DNA from: Deltaproteobacteria bacterium | GTDB lineage: Bacteria > Desulfobacterota > Desulfuromonadia > Geobacterales > Pseudopelobacteraceae | Assembly (NCBI GenBank): GCA_021780495.1 | Contig: JAJXYO010000044.1 | Span: forward strand, 1-57,707 | Length of the DNA stretch: 57,707 nt | Direction: 5' to 3' | In this document: positions 33,784 through 42,441 of the stretch, piece after piece | How positions within the stretch are numbered: position 1 is the stretch's first letter | Layout: every line of letters starts with the position of its first letter | Notes under the pieces: model-generated | Database searches by the model: none | The model's input: only the letters and a program-made list of their open reading frames with translations | Told to the model about the DNA's origin: nothing | Made by a program: the position numbers and the translations under genes

Positions 33784-35175
33784 TTACAGCCAGCGGACAA
33801 ACAAATTCACAAACCACTCCCTGACCCTGGGTAACAGCGGTCGTTGCTGCCACTCGGCCCAGCGGATCTGCCGGGAATTCGCAAGATCCTTGGAAAACAT
33901 CTGTTCCATTTCAACGGCAAACTGGTGATTCAGGATAACCGCATTCACCTCGTCATTGCTCATCAAGCTCAGAAAATCCATGTTGGTTGATCCGACTGTG
34001 GACCAGACCTGGTCGATCACTGCAGTTTTGGCGTGCAGCAGGTATGACCTTTGCTCATAGAGCTGTACCCCGGCTCGTAACAGCTCGGAGTAATAGTGCC
34101 TCTGTGCATGGAATGCCAAGGTGGAATCGGTGATTCCGGGGAGAATGATCTTTACGTCAACTCCCCGCCCGGCGGCATCTGTCAGGGCCTTTACGATCTG
34201 GTCATCAGGCATGAAATAGGAATTCGTTATGTGAATCGAGTGTTCCGCGAATGAGATGGCTGATACATACACAATAAACGGGATTCTGTTGGTCTCTCCC
34301 GGGGTGCTGCCGACCACACCCACCAGGGCGGTACCCTTTTCTTTCTGAGCAGGGAAATAGTTCCGTTCGGCCGGTTTTGCTCCCTTCTGTTTCATCCAGG
34401 TATCAAGAAAGAGTTTCTGGATTTCAGCCACGGCCGGTCCTTCTACCTGAATATCCGTGTCACGCCAGTGAATCGGCGCTTTGTCGCCCAGCTTCCGTTT
34501 AAAGGGGTTGCTCGAATACACCTTGCTGATGTTGATGCCCCCGATAATGGCGGTTGTGCCGTCGAGTATCAAAATCTTGCGGTGGTCCCGGTGAGTCAGT
34601 CCCCATGTTGCTGTGGTGTTCAGTGGATTGAGCGGATTGAACCCGACAACCTGGATGCCGTTGTCGGTCAGGCGCTGGAAAAAGGAATCGGGGGTCTTGA
34701 TGCTGCCCAGACTGTCATAGATAAGATTTACCTGAACACCTTCCGCCTGCTTTTGCAGCAACAGATCGGCAAAGGCCCGTCCGGTTTCATCATCCTCGAA
34801 TATATAGCTTTCGAGGTTGATATGGTCTTTGGCACTCTTGATCGCTTTGAACATTGCGGCATAGGTAGCCTGTCCATCGTCGAGCAGAGTGACTTTGTTG
34901 CCCTTTGTCAGCGGGCTCTCAGTCACCGATTCGACCACGGCGGTGTAGCGCTCCACAATGTCCGTCGGGTGGGTTGATCGCTTCAGGCGTTCCATGATAG
35001 CGTTGCTTTTTTCCGCTGACAATACCCCTCGCGACGAAACGATTTGATGATGCATCTGTCCCGCCGGCGCCCTGTCAATCATTTCAGAGACATTCGGCAA
35101 GCTGGCACACCCGGTACCGAGGCTTAGAATGGATACCGACAGCAGTACTAGGATGAGAGGCGTAATATTTTTCAT
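33784..35175 (-). CDS. Phospholipase D/cardiolipin synthase-family lipoprotein
   Basis: This 463-residue protein has two HKD motifs: HRDHRKILILDG near residue 200 and LHAKTAVIDQVWSTVGSTNMD near residue 390, the paired active sites of the PLD superfamily. Cardiolipin synthases of this class join two phosphatidylglycerols, or one with phosphatidylethanolamine. The N-terminus is a lipoprotein-type signal (LSLGTGC), unlike the two-helix anchor of ClsA, so it may act from the periplasmic face. The start at 35175 is chosen to include the signal peptide. Confidence 0.88.
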   Translation of the reverse strand: MKNITPLILVLLSVSILSLGTGCASLPNVSEMIDRAPAGQMHHQIVSSRGVLSAEKSNAIMERLKRSTHPTDIVERYTAVVESVTESPLTKGNKVTLLDDGQATYAAMFKAIKSAKDHINLESYIFEDDETGRAFADLLLQKQAEGVQVNLIYDSLGSIKTPDSFFQRLTDNGIQVVGFNPLNPLNTTATWGLTHRDHRKILILDGTTAIIGGINISKVYSSNPFKRKLGDKAPIHWRDTDIQVEGPAVAEIQKLFLDTWMKQKGAKPAERNYFPAQKEKGTALVGVVGSTPGETNRIPFIVYVSAISFAEHSIHITNSYFMPDDQIVKALTDAAGRGVDVKIILPGITDSTLAFHAQRHYYSELLRAGVQLYEQRSYLLHAKTAVIDQVWSTVGSTNMDFLSLMSNDEVNAVILNHQFAVEMEQMFSKDLANSRQIRWAEWQQRPLLPRVREWFVNLFVRWL

Positions 35176-35294
35176 AAAGTTTTGTCCGTGGTGAGCAGCC
35201 CCAACCGCATTTTCTGTGTATTCCAGCGCTGCATTCCTTGAATCCATCAGACACCATACAACCCGATTATGTCCATACCTGTCCCGGTCAGTTG

Positions 35295-35322
35295 AAAAAG
35301 GGCCCACCGAGATGAGCCCTTT
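35295..35322 (-). terminator. Rho-independent terminator of the csbD-BON operon
   Basis: On the minus strand AAAGGGC, a 12-nt loop, then GCCCTTTTTC forms a stem with a T-run. It lies about 53 bp downstream of the BON-protein stop codon at 35375 and ends that transcript before the PLD-type gene. Confidence 0.78.
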
Positions 35323-35374
35323 CTAAAGCGTATCCGCAAAAAAGATACGACGACTGTCCGTTCCCGAACCGTAG

Positions 35375-36130
35375 CTACTCGATAATCATCTTATTAATTA
35401 CTTTTTTAACGCCGTTTACATCGTTGGCGAGCTTGGTGACCAGATCCTTTTCAGCTGTGTTTTTAGCCTTGCCAGTCACGGTGACGATACCCTTCTTGGT
35501 TGTGATCGAGGTATTGATAGCACTGGTTGAGCGATGGTAGAGAAGTTCTATTTTGACCAGACTGGTGATGGAAGCGTCATCAATCTTTTTGCCAACCGTC
35601 CGTTTCTGTTTAGATACCTTTGCTATAGTCATCTCATTTGTTACGTCTTTAACTCCTTCGACATCCTTGGTGTATTCGGTCGTCAATTCCTTTTGCGCCT
35701 GAGTGGCTGCATTGCCTCGTAGCGTTACAAAGCCGTCCTTGACGTTAACTTCGGTTGAGGCGGCACTTACGCTGCGATGGAACAGAAGTGTTGCCTTTAC
35801 TTTATCTACAAGCCAGGCGTCGGAATTTGCAGAAGGGGCGGCACCTTTGATCTCGAGCCGGTTGTCGATGCTTTTGACACCGGGGAGGCCAGACACGGTC
35901 TCCTGAGCCAAAACTTTGTGGGAGTTTACGGAGACAACCCCTGTCAAAGTGACGGCGCCATCTTTGGACATGATCTTGATGTCATCATTTTTGAGGTATG
36001 TCTTGAACACATAGGACTTCATTGCCGATGATTCGATGCGGCTATCCATGCTGGCGGCATGCACCTGCACACTGACCGTTAGAAAAAACACCGCTGCCAG
36101 CATTATTGATACTGATTGTATTGTTTTCAT
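35375..36130 (-). CDS. Periplasmic protein with three BON domains (OsmY-like)
   Basis: A signal peptide (cleavage after VHA, about residue 25) is followed by three BON domains at about 30-95, 105-170 and 183-251, each with the GxVTLTG or GIVTVTGKA strand pattern. BON domains bind phospholipid membranes, and OsmY-type proteins act as periplasmic chaperones under osmotic stress. It lies 57 bp after csbD and probably shares its sigma-54 promoter. Confidence 0.9.
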   Translation of the reverse strand: MKTIQSVSIMLAAVFFLTVSVQVHAASMDSRIESSAMKSYVFKTYLKNDDIKIMSKDGAVTLTGVVSVNSHKVLAQETVSGLPGVKSIDNRLEIKGAAPSANSDAWLVDKVKATLLFHRSVSAASTEVNVKDGFVTLRGNAATQAQKELTTEYTKDVEGVKDVTNEMTIAKVSKQKRTVGKKIDDASITSLVKIELLYHRSTSAINTSITTKKGIVTVTGKAKNTAEKDLVTKLANDVNGVKKVINKMIIE

Positions 36131-36187
36131 GTCACGTTCTCCCTTAGTAGCGATATGGTATAAATCTGAATATACTGCATACGTTCA

Positions 36188-36367
36188 CTATGATCCCAAA
36201 ACCTTATTGATCTGGCCGATCTTGCCCTGAATCTTGCCGACGATCTTTTCACTGGTCCCATCTGCTTCCAATTTTGGATTATCGCTCAATTTTCCGGCGA
36301 TCTCCTTGACTGAACCCTTCACTTCATGAAACTTGCCTTCTGTTTGATCCTTGGTACTCGATTTCAT
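36188..36367 (-). CDS. csbD: CsbD-family stress protein (59 aa)
   Basis: The 59-residue protein begins MKSSTKDQTEGKFHEVKGSV and follows the CsbD pattern with KEIAGKLSDNP and a second K-I-x-G-K-I-Q-G-K-I-G repeat. CsbD-like proteins are among the most abundant general-stress proteins in many bacteria; their activity is unknown. ATG at 36367 has an AAGGAGACC leader. The sigma-54 core at 36521 is upstream and the BON gene follows. The remnant at 91-138 is a second, broken copy with the same leader. Confidence 0.92.
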   Translation of the reverse strand: MKSSTKDQTEGKFHEVKGSVKEIAGKLSDNPKLEADGTSEKIVGKIQGKIGQINKVLGS

Positions 36368-36520
36368 GGTAGGTCTCCTTGAGATGATGCTGGATTTGCC
36401 TGCTGTCAAACGTATAGGATTCTCTCTGCTGTTCTCTGAATTCACTGCCCTTAGTCCAGATACAACGCGATGTTGGCTGATTACAGATCAGTGGTCATGT
36501 CTATTACTATTGAGTATAAG

Positions 36521-36535
36521 GCAACTAACATGCCA
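36521..36535 (-). promoter_or_regulatory. Sigma-54 -24/-12 promoter, module copy 6
   Basis: The minus strand reads TGGCAT-GTTAG-TTGC, followed by C. It lies 153 bp upstream of the csbD start at 36367. Confidence 0.85.
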
Positions 36536-36561
36536 GAGGATACCTGTGGAGATTTAGGGTG

Positions 36562-36669
36562 TAACAATTTGAATTTGCGGAATAAAAGAGCATAGGATTG
36601 TGCGGAGTGAATGCAGAGCCGCCAGCAGAAACCGTCAGGTTTGACATAACTGCCATATGTGGCGGATTG
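36562..36669 (-). promoter_or_regulatory. IHF-like site and UAS, module copy 6
   Basis: The IHF-like motif ATTCAAATTGTTA is at 36574-36562, one base from WATCAA-N4-TTR and 27 bp from the core. The UAS at 36628-36669 reads AATCCGCCACATATGGCAG, then TTATGTCAAACCTGACGG and TTTC on the minus strand. The rest of 36670-36813 shows no supported gene. Confidence 0.82.
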
Positions 36670-36813
36670 TAATGGAGACGACATCTGAGGCCTACAGAGT
36701 CTTCATGACGTGATGGCGTCTATGGAGATCTATCAAGCATGCCGGGGCTACTGGTTACATCACAAGGAACGTGTTATTACGCGAGGATATTGTCAGGTCG
36801 CTGAAAGGGAACG

Positions 36814-38163
36814 TCAGAATGATTTGTACCACGCCAGGATCAGGCCGCTGCCCTGCTTGCCGTTACGAACGAATCCGGAATCCCATGAGTAGCCGAGATA
36901 CACCTCTGAATTCCAGAAAAAACCGCTCCCCAGGCCGACGGTCGTAGCTGCTCCGGTCGAGCTTTTGAACAGAAACTGATTGGCAGCTGTCACAGCAGCC
37001 CGGTCTGCCCAGATGAGTGTTTCACGCAGGTGGAGATACATGAAAAAGGTGAGTTCGCGCCGGTATTCCAGGTTCGCCAAGGCATAATTGGATACGAAAA
37101 CCGTGTTGAACATGGTGCCGGGGTAAATGGGACGGCAGAGGTCATCCGATTCAACGGGCAGAGGCCCGCCGCCGATCGAGATGGCGTTGAAGCGGTCGGC
37201 GCTCTTGCGGGGCGTAATGCCTCCATGCAGGCTGACGAAAATCCGGTTCTGGTCCGACAACCCCGGTATTCCGCCGGCAGCCGCAAGATAGCCGTTCAGC
37301 TGAAGGTAGTTCCGGGTATCCGACCGGGTAAAGAGCGCATCGGGAACCGTGCCGAAATTAGCCCATTTGTCCCGGTGCATGAAATCCAGATCAAATCCGG
37401 CTGCCAGACCCGTATGAGGGAGTTCCAGCAGGTTGCGACGCATGCCGTCATAACGGCCCCGCAACTTGACGCCGTACAGCATGGTCTCGGGCGGCAGCAC
37501 CAGATTTGGTCCGGTGTCACTCGTGCGCTTGGCATAAAAATAACCGACCTTGCCGAGCAACTGGAGTCTCAGGTCGTTATCGACCTGAAAGGGAGCTACT
37601 TTGTAGCGCAGTCCAGGTCCCAGAGAGGCGATCAGCGTGCCCCAGATCGTGTCGGAGGTCTTGATCTCCTGATTGTTTACCACCTCGCGTTGACCGAACG
37701 GAATCGTGTTGTTCTCGAAACGCGTGACAAGTTCCAGATTCCCGAAGCTTCTGTCGTACTCCAGGTCATTGACGAAGATACTTATGACGTTACGTGTTCT
37801 GGACTCCGCCCACGTCCGCCTCAGATAGAGAGCGCCCATCGGGGTGAAGCTGGAATCGCCCTGTTTAGGCGTGTAGTATAACCCACCCAGCATCAGGGCT
37901 GATACCTGGCCACGGTCTCGGGCGGGCACATCTATCGCTTCACCAAGGAAAACGGTGTGTAATGGCTCTCCGGCCAGCGCCGTGAGATGTTCCGCAACAC
38001 CGGCGGAATCTGCGTCCCCGCTTTTCTCATCGGGCGCAGACGCCACCAGATTTTGCCCGGCAGTGGCCACTCCGCGATTCAGCCAGTCGGGATATATCAG
38101 GAAACCAGCCAGGATCAGGAGTGAAATACAAGCATACCCTCTGCCCACTATCCATCCACCCAT
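36814..38163 (-). CDS. Outer-membrane beta-barrel protein (449 aa)
   Basis: An N-terminal hydrophobic signal/anchor (residues about 8-25) is followed by a soluble linker and, from about residue 90, alternating amphipathic beta strands ending in the aromatic pattern LILAWYKSF, typical of outer-membrane barrels. I do not recognise the family; a porin- or transport-like role is possible. The start at 38163 has GGAGACACAGGTT upstream; an ATG at 38190 lacks a site. It may be co-transcribed with the upstream lipoprotein (166-bp gap). Confidence 0.78.
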   Translation of the reverse strand: MGGWIVGRGYACISLLILAGFLIYPDWLNRGVATAGQNLVASAPDEKSGDADSAGVAEHLTALAGEPLHTVFLGEAIDVPARDRGQVSALMLGGLYYTPKQGDSSFTPMGALYLRRTWAESRTRNVISIFVNDLEYDRSFGNLELVTRFENNTIPFGQREVVNNQEIKTSDTIWGTLIASLGPGLRYKVAPFQVDNDLRLQLLGKVGYFYAKRTSDTGPNLVLPPETMLYGVKLRGRYDGMRRNLLELPHTGLAAGFDLDFMHRDKWANFGTVPDALFTRSDTRNYLQLNGYLAAAGGIPGLSDQNRIFVSLHGGITPRKSADRFNAISIGGGPLPVESDDLCRPIYPGTMFNTVFVSNYALANLEYRRELTFFMYLHLRETLIWADRAAVTAANQFLFKSSTGAATTVGLGSGFFWNSEVYLGYSWDSGFVRNGKQGSGLILAWYKSF

Positions 38164-38329
38164 AACCTGTGTCTCCTCTACAGACCGCATGCTATGGAAT
38201 GATTGCCGGCGGCGGAAATTCTCCGTATCGCCAGCGCGCTTATGGTTCCTGACGCCCTTCGTGGTGACATGTGACTTCCCTCGCGTTTTCGGTGAGTTCG
38301 CGTGTTAGCTGGTAGAAGCCTCACTACGA

Positions 38330-38491
38330 TTAGCGACGATCACCTCGATCTCCGTGACCTCCGCGATCGTGATGTTCTCCGCGGCCGCCACCGTCACGGA
38401 ATACTTCATCCGGCGGCAGCAGTATACATGCCGACAGGGTCGAGGCTATCAGAAGCAGCAGTGCCAGTCTGACCAAGAGTGTTTTTTTCAT
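38330..38491 (-). CDS. Small lipoprotein with Gly/His/Arg-rich tail (53 aa)
   Basis: A classical lipoprotein signal begins MKKTLLVRLALLLLIAS and ends at lipobox LSAC near residue 22. The mature part is only about 32 residues and ends in a Gly/Arg/His/Asp-rich tail (GGGRGEHHDRGGHGDRGDRR). GGAGGG precedes the ATG. The tail could bind metal or phosphate groups at the cell surface (inference). It lies between two beta-barrel genes on the same strand. Confidence 0.8.
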   Translation of the reverse strand: MKKTLLVRLALLLLIASTLSACILLPPDEVFRDGGGRGEHHDRGGHGDRGDRR

Positions 38492-38607
38492 ATGTCATCC
38501 CTCCTTTTTACCTGCCGTGATCCTTCTTCTCGGGACATTATACCACTGATTCAGCCTGCCGTAATGTCCAAGCCTTGCTACGCAAATATGCGCGCTATGA
38601 CGCATCG

Positions 38608-39567
38608 TTAAAACCGGTAGCCAACGCCGCCCAGGAATATATCCGTATCGCGGTCATAGGTGGTGATAACCCGGTCCCAGGTTGCCCGTATCAGCCAGTT
38701 CTGAGTGATTCGGTAGCTGCCTGTTGTCGAGAAGATGATGGGTACTCGCACCCGCCTGATGTCAACGCGGCGATCAAGGGCGAAATACGGCCCGGCGCCG
38801 ATGCCGAGTGAGATACGGTCATCCAGAAAAGGTTTTGCCAGCCACAACTGAGAAGTCAATCCGTAGCGGTTGATCAGGGAGCTTTTTCCTTCGTACAGGG
38901 CTCCGGCGGTCCACTCCACAAAACGCCAGAGACCGCGCCGGTATTCGAGGGCCGCGGCTCGCGAATGTCCGTCACCGGCGATGTTTACGACCGTTTCGCC
39001 CCCCAGCAGCGTCACCTCGTTTTCGGTGTTTCGGTCAAACAGATGGGTTCCTTTTACATCAGGCCCTTTTGAGGGTGGAGCATCGAGCTGATAGCCGATC
39101 CCGGCCAGCGCTGTGAGCGTGTCGAAGCTCTTGTCACCCCTGATCCAGTAGCCCTGCACTTGGTAAAATACGCGGCTCTTAGTATACCAGGTTGCCGCCA
39201 CATTGACCATGGTCCCCCAGCCGTGCAAATCATGTGCGGGTTCTCCGTTGGCCGCCTTTTTGGTGTCGTAATAGAACACGCCGCCGACGCCCGCGCCCAG
39301 CGAAAGCTGCCGGTCGAGCAGATTGGTCCTGACCCAGAGATTGGCGGCATTTCCATCACGGTGGTGACTGGCAAAGTGCCCCTGGTTCAGATATGAAAGC
39401 GAGTAGGCAAAATAATCGCCAAGCCCCTCCATGTATTGGACTTGCCAGGCGAAGGTCTTTTCCACCGGTTTATCTGTGACCCCATAACCACCGAGCAGGC
39501 TGATTTCACCGGCGAAGGCCGGGCACGCCAGAAATAGCGACATAACGGCAATGATACCATATCTCAT
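38608..39567 (-). CDS. Outer-membrane beta-barrel protein (319 aa)
   Basis: A signal peptide (MRYGIIAVMSLFLACPAFA, cleavage after AFA) precedes a barrel of alternating strands ending in DRDTDIFLGGVGYRF, a C-terminal Phe signature for outer-membrane assembly. The overall style resembles PagP/YaiO- or OMPP1-like small barrels, but no family is certain. The start at 39567 follows GGGAGGG. It lies 78 bp after the BTAD-like gene, probably in the operon headed by the promoter at 40276. Confidence 0.8.
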   Translation of the reverse strand: MRYGIIAVMSLFLACPAFAGEISLLGGYGVTDKPVEKTFAWQVQYMEGLGDYFAYSLSYLNQGHFASHHRDGNAANLWVRTNLLDRQLSLGAGVGGVFYYDTKKAANGEPAHDLHGWGTMVNVAATWYTKSRVFYQVQGYWIRGDKSFDTLTALAGIGYQLDAPPSKGPDVKGTHLFDRNTENEVTLLGGETVVNIAGDGHSRAAALEYRRGLWRFVEWTAGALYEGKSSLINRYGLTSQLWLAKPFLDDRISLGIGAGPYFALDRRVDIRRVRVPIIFSTTGSYRITQNWLIRATWDRVITTYDRDTDIFLGGVGYRF

Positions 39568-39645
39568 GAGTGTTCCCTCCCGGGCTTGGATGTACTGCGT
39601 GGTGTCCGTTGGACAGCTCACCTGCAACCCCGTGCCTGTCCGCCG

Positions 39646-40197
39646 TCACAAACGGTGCGATCTGGTATGCCGGGCATCGTCCATAACCGCCGTCTGGTAC
39701 AGGGCTTCGAGATCGTTACGGGTGTGGTCAATAATTTTCCCTGATATGCCGGGTAGATATATGCCGGTATAGAGTGTATCAGCCCTGCTGAATTTTTCGT
39801 GAGCGGCGTCATCGTCGTCCAGAGACAGCAGCCTGAGTCCTGCTAACAGGGTGCTGTAAAATTCGAAGGCATCCACATGGATCATCTGCTGGTTGATGTG
39901 TATTCCCTCAGACCCCGTAATCAGGGGATTGAATCCCAATTCCCTGATCAGGAACGATTTGAGAGGACGGGTATAGCGTTCGTCCATTCGCTGCCTGCTG
40001 GTTATGCTGGCCGGCTCGTCCCACATGGCACGGCTCAACCGGTCCCACGAGAAGAATAGATCCAGAGGCGAGAGCAGCGAGCAGAAAAAAACCTTGAGCG
40101 TTTCGTCGGGCCAGTTGATCGCAACACGTTTCCCCGCGACAGAAATGCTGAAGCGGCCAAAGGTCAGGATTTCCGGCGTGGTGACAGAGGTATCCAT
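39646..40197 (-). CDS. BTAD-like transcriptional regulator (183 aa)
   Basis: The N-terminal 95 residues resemble the OmpR/SARP-type winged helix that opens with LTFGRFSISVAGKRV and passes through the WDRLSRAMWDE segment. The rest (HVDAFEFYSTLLAG; LYTGIYLPG) resembles the bacterial transcriptional activator domain (BTAD). It is shorter than full SARP proteins and lacks an ATPase. Function is inferred only. It is the first gene after the sigma-54 core at 40276, so the module may feed a second regulatory layer controlling the outer-membrane genes behind it. Confidence 0.7.
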   Translation of the reverse strand: MDTSVTTPEILTFGRFSISVAGKRVAINWPDETLKVFFCSLLSPLDLFFSWDRLSRAMWDEPASITSRQRMDERYTRPLKSFLIRELGFNPLITGSEGIHINQQMIHVDAFEFYSTLLAGLRLLSLDDDDAAHEKFSRADTLYTGIYLPGISGKIIDHTRNDLEALYQTAVMDDARHTRSHRL

Positions 40198-40275
40198 ATG
40201 TCTCCCACTGAATTGATACAACGTTGATTTATTGCAGCAGGTGCGGACAGGCGCCATCTGCTTACACGTTAAATC

Positions 40276-40290
40276 GCAACTAACATGCCA
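40276..40290 (-). promoter_or_regulatory. Sigma-54 -24/-12 promoter, module copy 7
   Basis: The minus strand reads TGGCAT-GTTAG-TTGC, followed by GA. It lies 78 bp upstream of the BTAD-like gene. Confidence 0.85.
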
Positions 40291-40316
40291 GAGGATGCCA
40301 GCGGGTGCGGGTGGTG

Positions 40317-40422
40317 TAACCTGCCGGTTATGTGGAATAAAAATGGGAAAAGGCGGCGATGGGAGATGGTAACCGTCAGCAGAACCCGTCATGTTTAACA
40401 TAACTGCAATATATGAAGGTTC
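40317..40422 (-). promoter_or_regulatory. IHF-like site and UAS, module copy 7
   Basis: The motif in the IHF position (AACCGGCAGGTTA, 40329-40317) is the most degenerate of the set but sits exactly 27 bp from the core. The UAS at 40383-40422 reads AACCTTCATATATTGCAG, then TTATGTTAAACATGACGG and GTTC on the minus strand. It lies 89 bp from the 3' end of activator 2. Confidence 0.72.
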
Positions 40423-40510
40423 ATGGTGCGGGGTCTTACATGTGTGTCTACTTTGTTCTGTAACGCAGCGGCCCGGTCTTCATCCGCTACGTTACGCATT
40501 TTCGCCGGCT

Positions 40511-42049
40511 TTATTGACGGCTGATGCCGTATTTCCGCATTCTGAAGCGAAGTGTGCTGGGATTGAGGCCGAGGAGGAGCGCCGCCCCCCTTTTCCCCTC
40601 GATGCGCCAGGCGGTCTTCTGGAGTGTCTGCAGGATCAGGTTGTGTTCCAGCCCGGCCAGGTCTTTGAAATCCTGTACCTCTGATTCCACATTCTCCCTG
40701 GATGTATCGAAACGGTCCAGGACCTGCAGCGAGGTGCCCTGGCTGATGATGACGGCCCGCTCGATGATACTCTCCAGCTCGCGCACGTTGCCGGGCCAGT
40801 GGTATTCCTGCAGGGTGTTCAGGGTATCCTTTGAAACGGTCTCGATCCGCTTGCCGATTTTCTTGTTGAACTTGGCGACAAAATGATTGACGAGCAAGGG
40901 GATATCGTCCCGGCGCTGCCTCAGTGGCGGCATCGTGATCGGGAACACATTCAGCCGGTAAAACAGATCCTCGCGGAAGGTGCCCTTCTGGACCTCGGCC
41001 TTCAAATCCCGGTTGGTGGCCGCGATAATCCTGACATCGGTCTTGATGGTGCGGGGACTGCCCAGACGTTCGAACTCGCCATCCTGAATCACCCGCAGCA
41101 ACTTGCATTGCAGCTCCAGCGGCATCTCACCGATCTCATCCAGGAAGATGGTGCCGCCGTCGGCCAGCTCAAAGCGTCCGATCTGGCGGGCGTCCGATCC
41201 GGTGTAAGCACCCCGTTCCCGCCCGAACAGCTCGCTTTCCACCAGGCTGGCCGGCAGGGTCGTGCAGTTGACCGTTATCAAGGGCCGGGCCTTGCGGCTG
41301 CTGCTGCTGTGGATGGCGCGGGCCACCACCCCCTTGCCGGTGCCGGTTTCGCCCAGCAGCAGAACGGTTGCGTTCATGGGGGCAACCTGATCCACGCGCA
41401 GGAACACATTGGTGAGGGCATTGCTTTGGCCGATGATATCGCCAAAGTTGTAGCGCTGGTCAACCTCCTGCTGCAGGTAGATGTTCTCGGCCTGGAGCCG
41501 GTCTTTCAACTGGTTGTTTTCCGCAAAGGCCGCCTGAAGCGACACTTCGGCCTTTTTGCGCTCTTCAATCTCCAGCGTCAGCTGCAGATTCGTCCCGGTC
41601 AGTTCTCTCGTCCGCTCGTGTACGGTCTGCTCCAGCTTGTCATGGGCATTCTGCAACTGCTCATTCAGCGATTTGACCCGCAGCAGCATCTTGATCCGGG
41701 CCAGCACTTCGGCTTTATCGAACGGTTTGGAGATGAAATCCTCGGCCCCGGCTTCAATCCCGCGGATGCGGTTTTCCATGTCTGCGTAGGAGGTGATCAT
41801 CACTACCGGGATTGTGCGATGCAGATCATCGGATTTGATCCGGCGACAGACCTCGAAGCCATCCATGCCCGGCATCATCACATCCAGAAGGCAGATATCG
41901 ATCCGTTCCGCCCGGATCTTCTCCAGTGCCTCCGGGCCATTAACCGCCGCTACCACCGTATAGCCACGGGGGGCGAGCATGGCCTCCAGCAGGCTGAGGT
42001 TGAGCGGTTCGTCATCCACACACAGGATGCGCGCCATATTGTTATTCAT
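40511..42049 (-). CDS. Sigma-54-dependent response regulator (activator 2)
   Basis: This 512-residue NtrC-like protein has an N-terminal receiver (phosphoacceptor Asp in CLLDVMMPGMDG near residue 54), a coiled-coil linker, an AAA+ domain with GETGTGKG near residue 233, and the C-terminal helix-turn-helix ALLLGLNPSTLRFRMRKYG. The sigma-54 contact loop reads GAYTGS instead of GAFTGA. The start overlaps the stop of the preceding response-regulator gene (ATGA at 42049), so kinase, single receiver and activator form one operon and probably one phosphorelay. Its recognition helix differs slightly from activators 1 and 3. Confidence 0.94.
   Translation of the reverse strand: MNNNMARILCVDDEPLNLSLLEAMLAPRGYTVVAAVNGPEALEKIRAERIDICLLDVMMPGMDGFEVCRRIKSDDLHRTIPVVMITSYADMENRIRGIEAGAEDFISKPFDKAEVLARIKMLLRVKSLNEQLQNAHDKLEQTVHERTRELTGTNLQLTLEIEERKKAEVSLQAAFAENNQLKDRLQAENIYLQQEVDQRYNFGDIIGQSNALTNVFLRVDQVAPMNATVLLLGETGTGKGVVARAIHSSSSRKARPLITVNCTTLPASLVESELFGRERGAYTGSDARQIGRFELADGGTIFLDEIGEMPLELQCKLLRVIQDGEFERLGSPRTIKTDVRIIAATNRDLKAEVQKGTFREDLFYRLNVFPITMPPLRQRRDDIPLLVNHFVAKFNKKIGKRIETVSKDTLNTLQEYHWPGNVRELESIIERAVIISQGTSLQVLDRFDTSRENVESEVQDFKDLAGLEHNLILQTLQKTAWRIEGKRGAALLLGLNPSTLRFRMRKYGISRQ
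40730..41380 (-). repeat. Activator AAA+ repeat, copy B
   Basis: Nearly identical DNA to 12150-12800 (activator 1) and very similar to 47175-47830 (activator 3), same orientation. Synonymous sites are conserved as well as codon meaning. Confidence 0.85.
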
Positions 42050-42423
42050 ACGTGTCCTTCCTCCAGCCATTGTTTTACCAGATTGGGCAGTTCCCGGGTG
42101 CTGATCGGTTTGGAAAGGTACCCGTCGAATCCGGCCGCCATGAATTTTTCCTGGTCGCCCCGCATGGCAAAAGAGGTCAGGGCGACGATCTTCAGTCCAC
42201 AGGTCGCCGGATCCCCCTTGAGGATGCCGCCGGCGGTCATGCCGTCCATTCCCGGCATCTGTATGTCCATCAGGATCAGGTCCGGCGCCAGCTCCCGGGC
42301 CAGGGCCACCCCTTCCCGTCCGTCGGCAGCTACCTCTACCTGGTAGCCGTGAAATCTCAGAATGTCGCGAAAAAGGCAGCGGTTATTCTCGTTGTCTTCA
42401 ACGATCAGTATTTTGTGTGACAT
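42046..42423 (-). CDS. Single-domain response regulator (DivK-like)
   Basis: This 125-residue receiver has no output domain. The acidic pair (EDNENNR), the phosphoacceptor in LILMDIQMPGMDG and the conserved Lys in YLSKPIS are all present. It resembles DivK/CheY-like relay proteins. The start at 42423 is preferred because GGGAG is nine bases upstream; the ATG at 42432 directly abuts that site. It lies 18 bp after the hybrid kinase and overlaps the activator start by four bases. Confidence 0.92.
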   Translation of the reverse strand: MSHKILIVEDNENNRCLFRDILRFHGYQVEVAADGREGVALARELAPDLILMDIQMPGMDGMTAGGILKGDPATCGLKIVALTSFAMRGDQEKFMAAGFDGYLSKPISTRELPNLVKQWLEEGHV

Positions 42424-42441
42424 CGTGCTCATCTCCCGGTC

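Noticed and set aside
207..40422. The seven similar ~165-bp intergenic segments taken as a MITE or dispersed repeat family.
   Set aside because: They lack proper terminal inverted repeats and target duplications. They always point at a gene start, and conservation is limited to three short blocks at fixed spacing that match a sigma-54 core, an IHF-like site and a dyad UAS.
40883..42346. 487-residue plus-strand open frame (similar frames at 12303 and 47331).
   Set aside because: These are antisense to the activator genes, and the same frame recurs opposite each paralogue, as expected of shadow ORFs in high-GC coding DNA.
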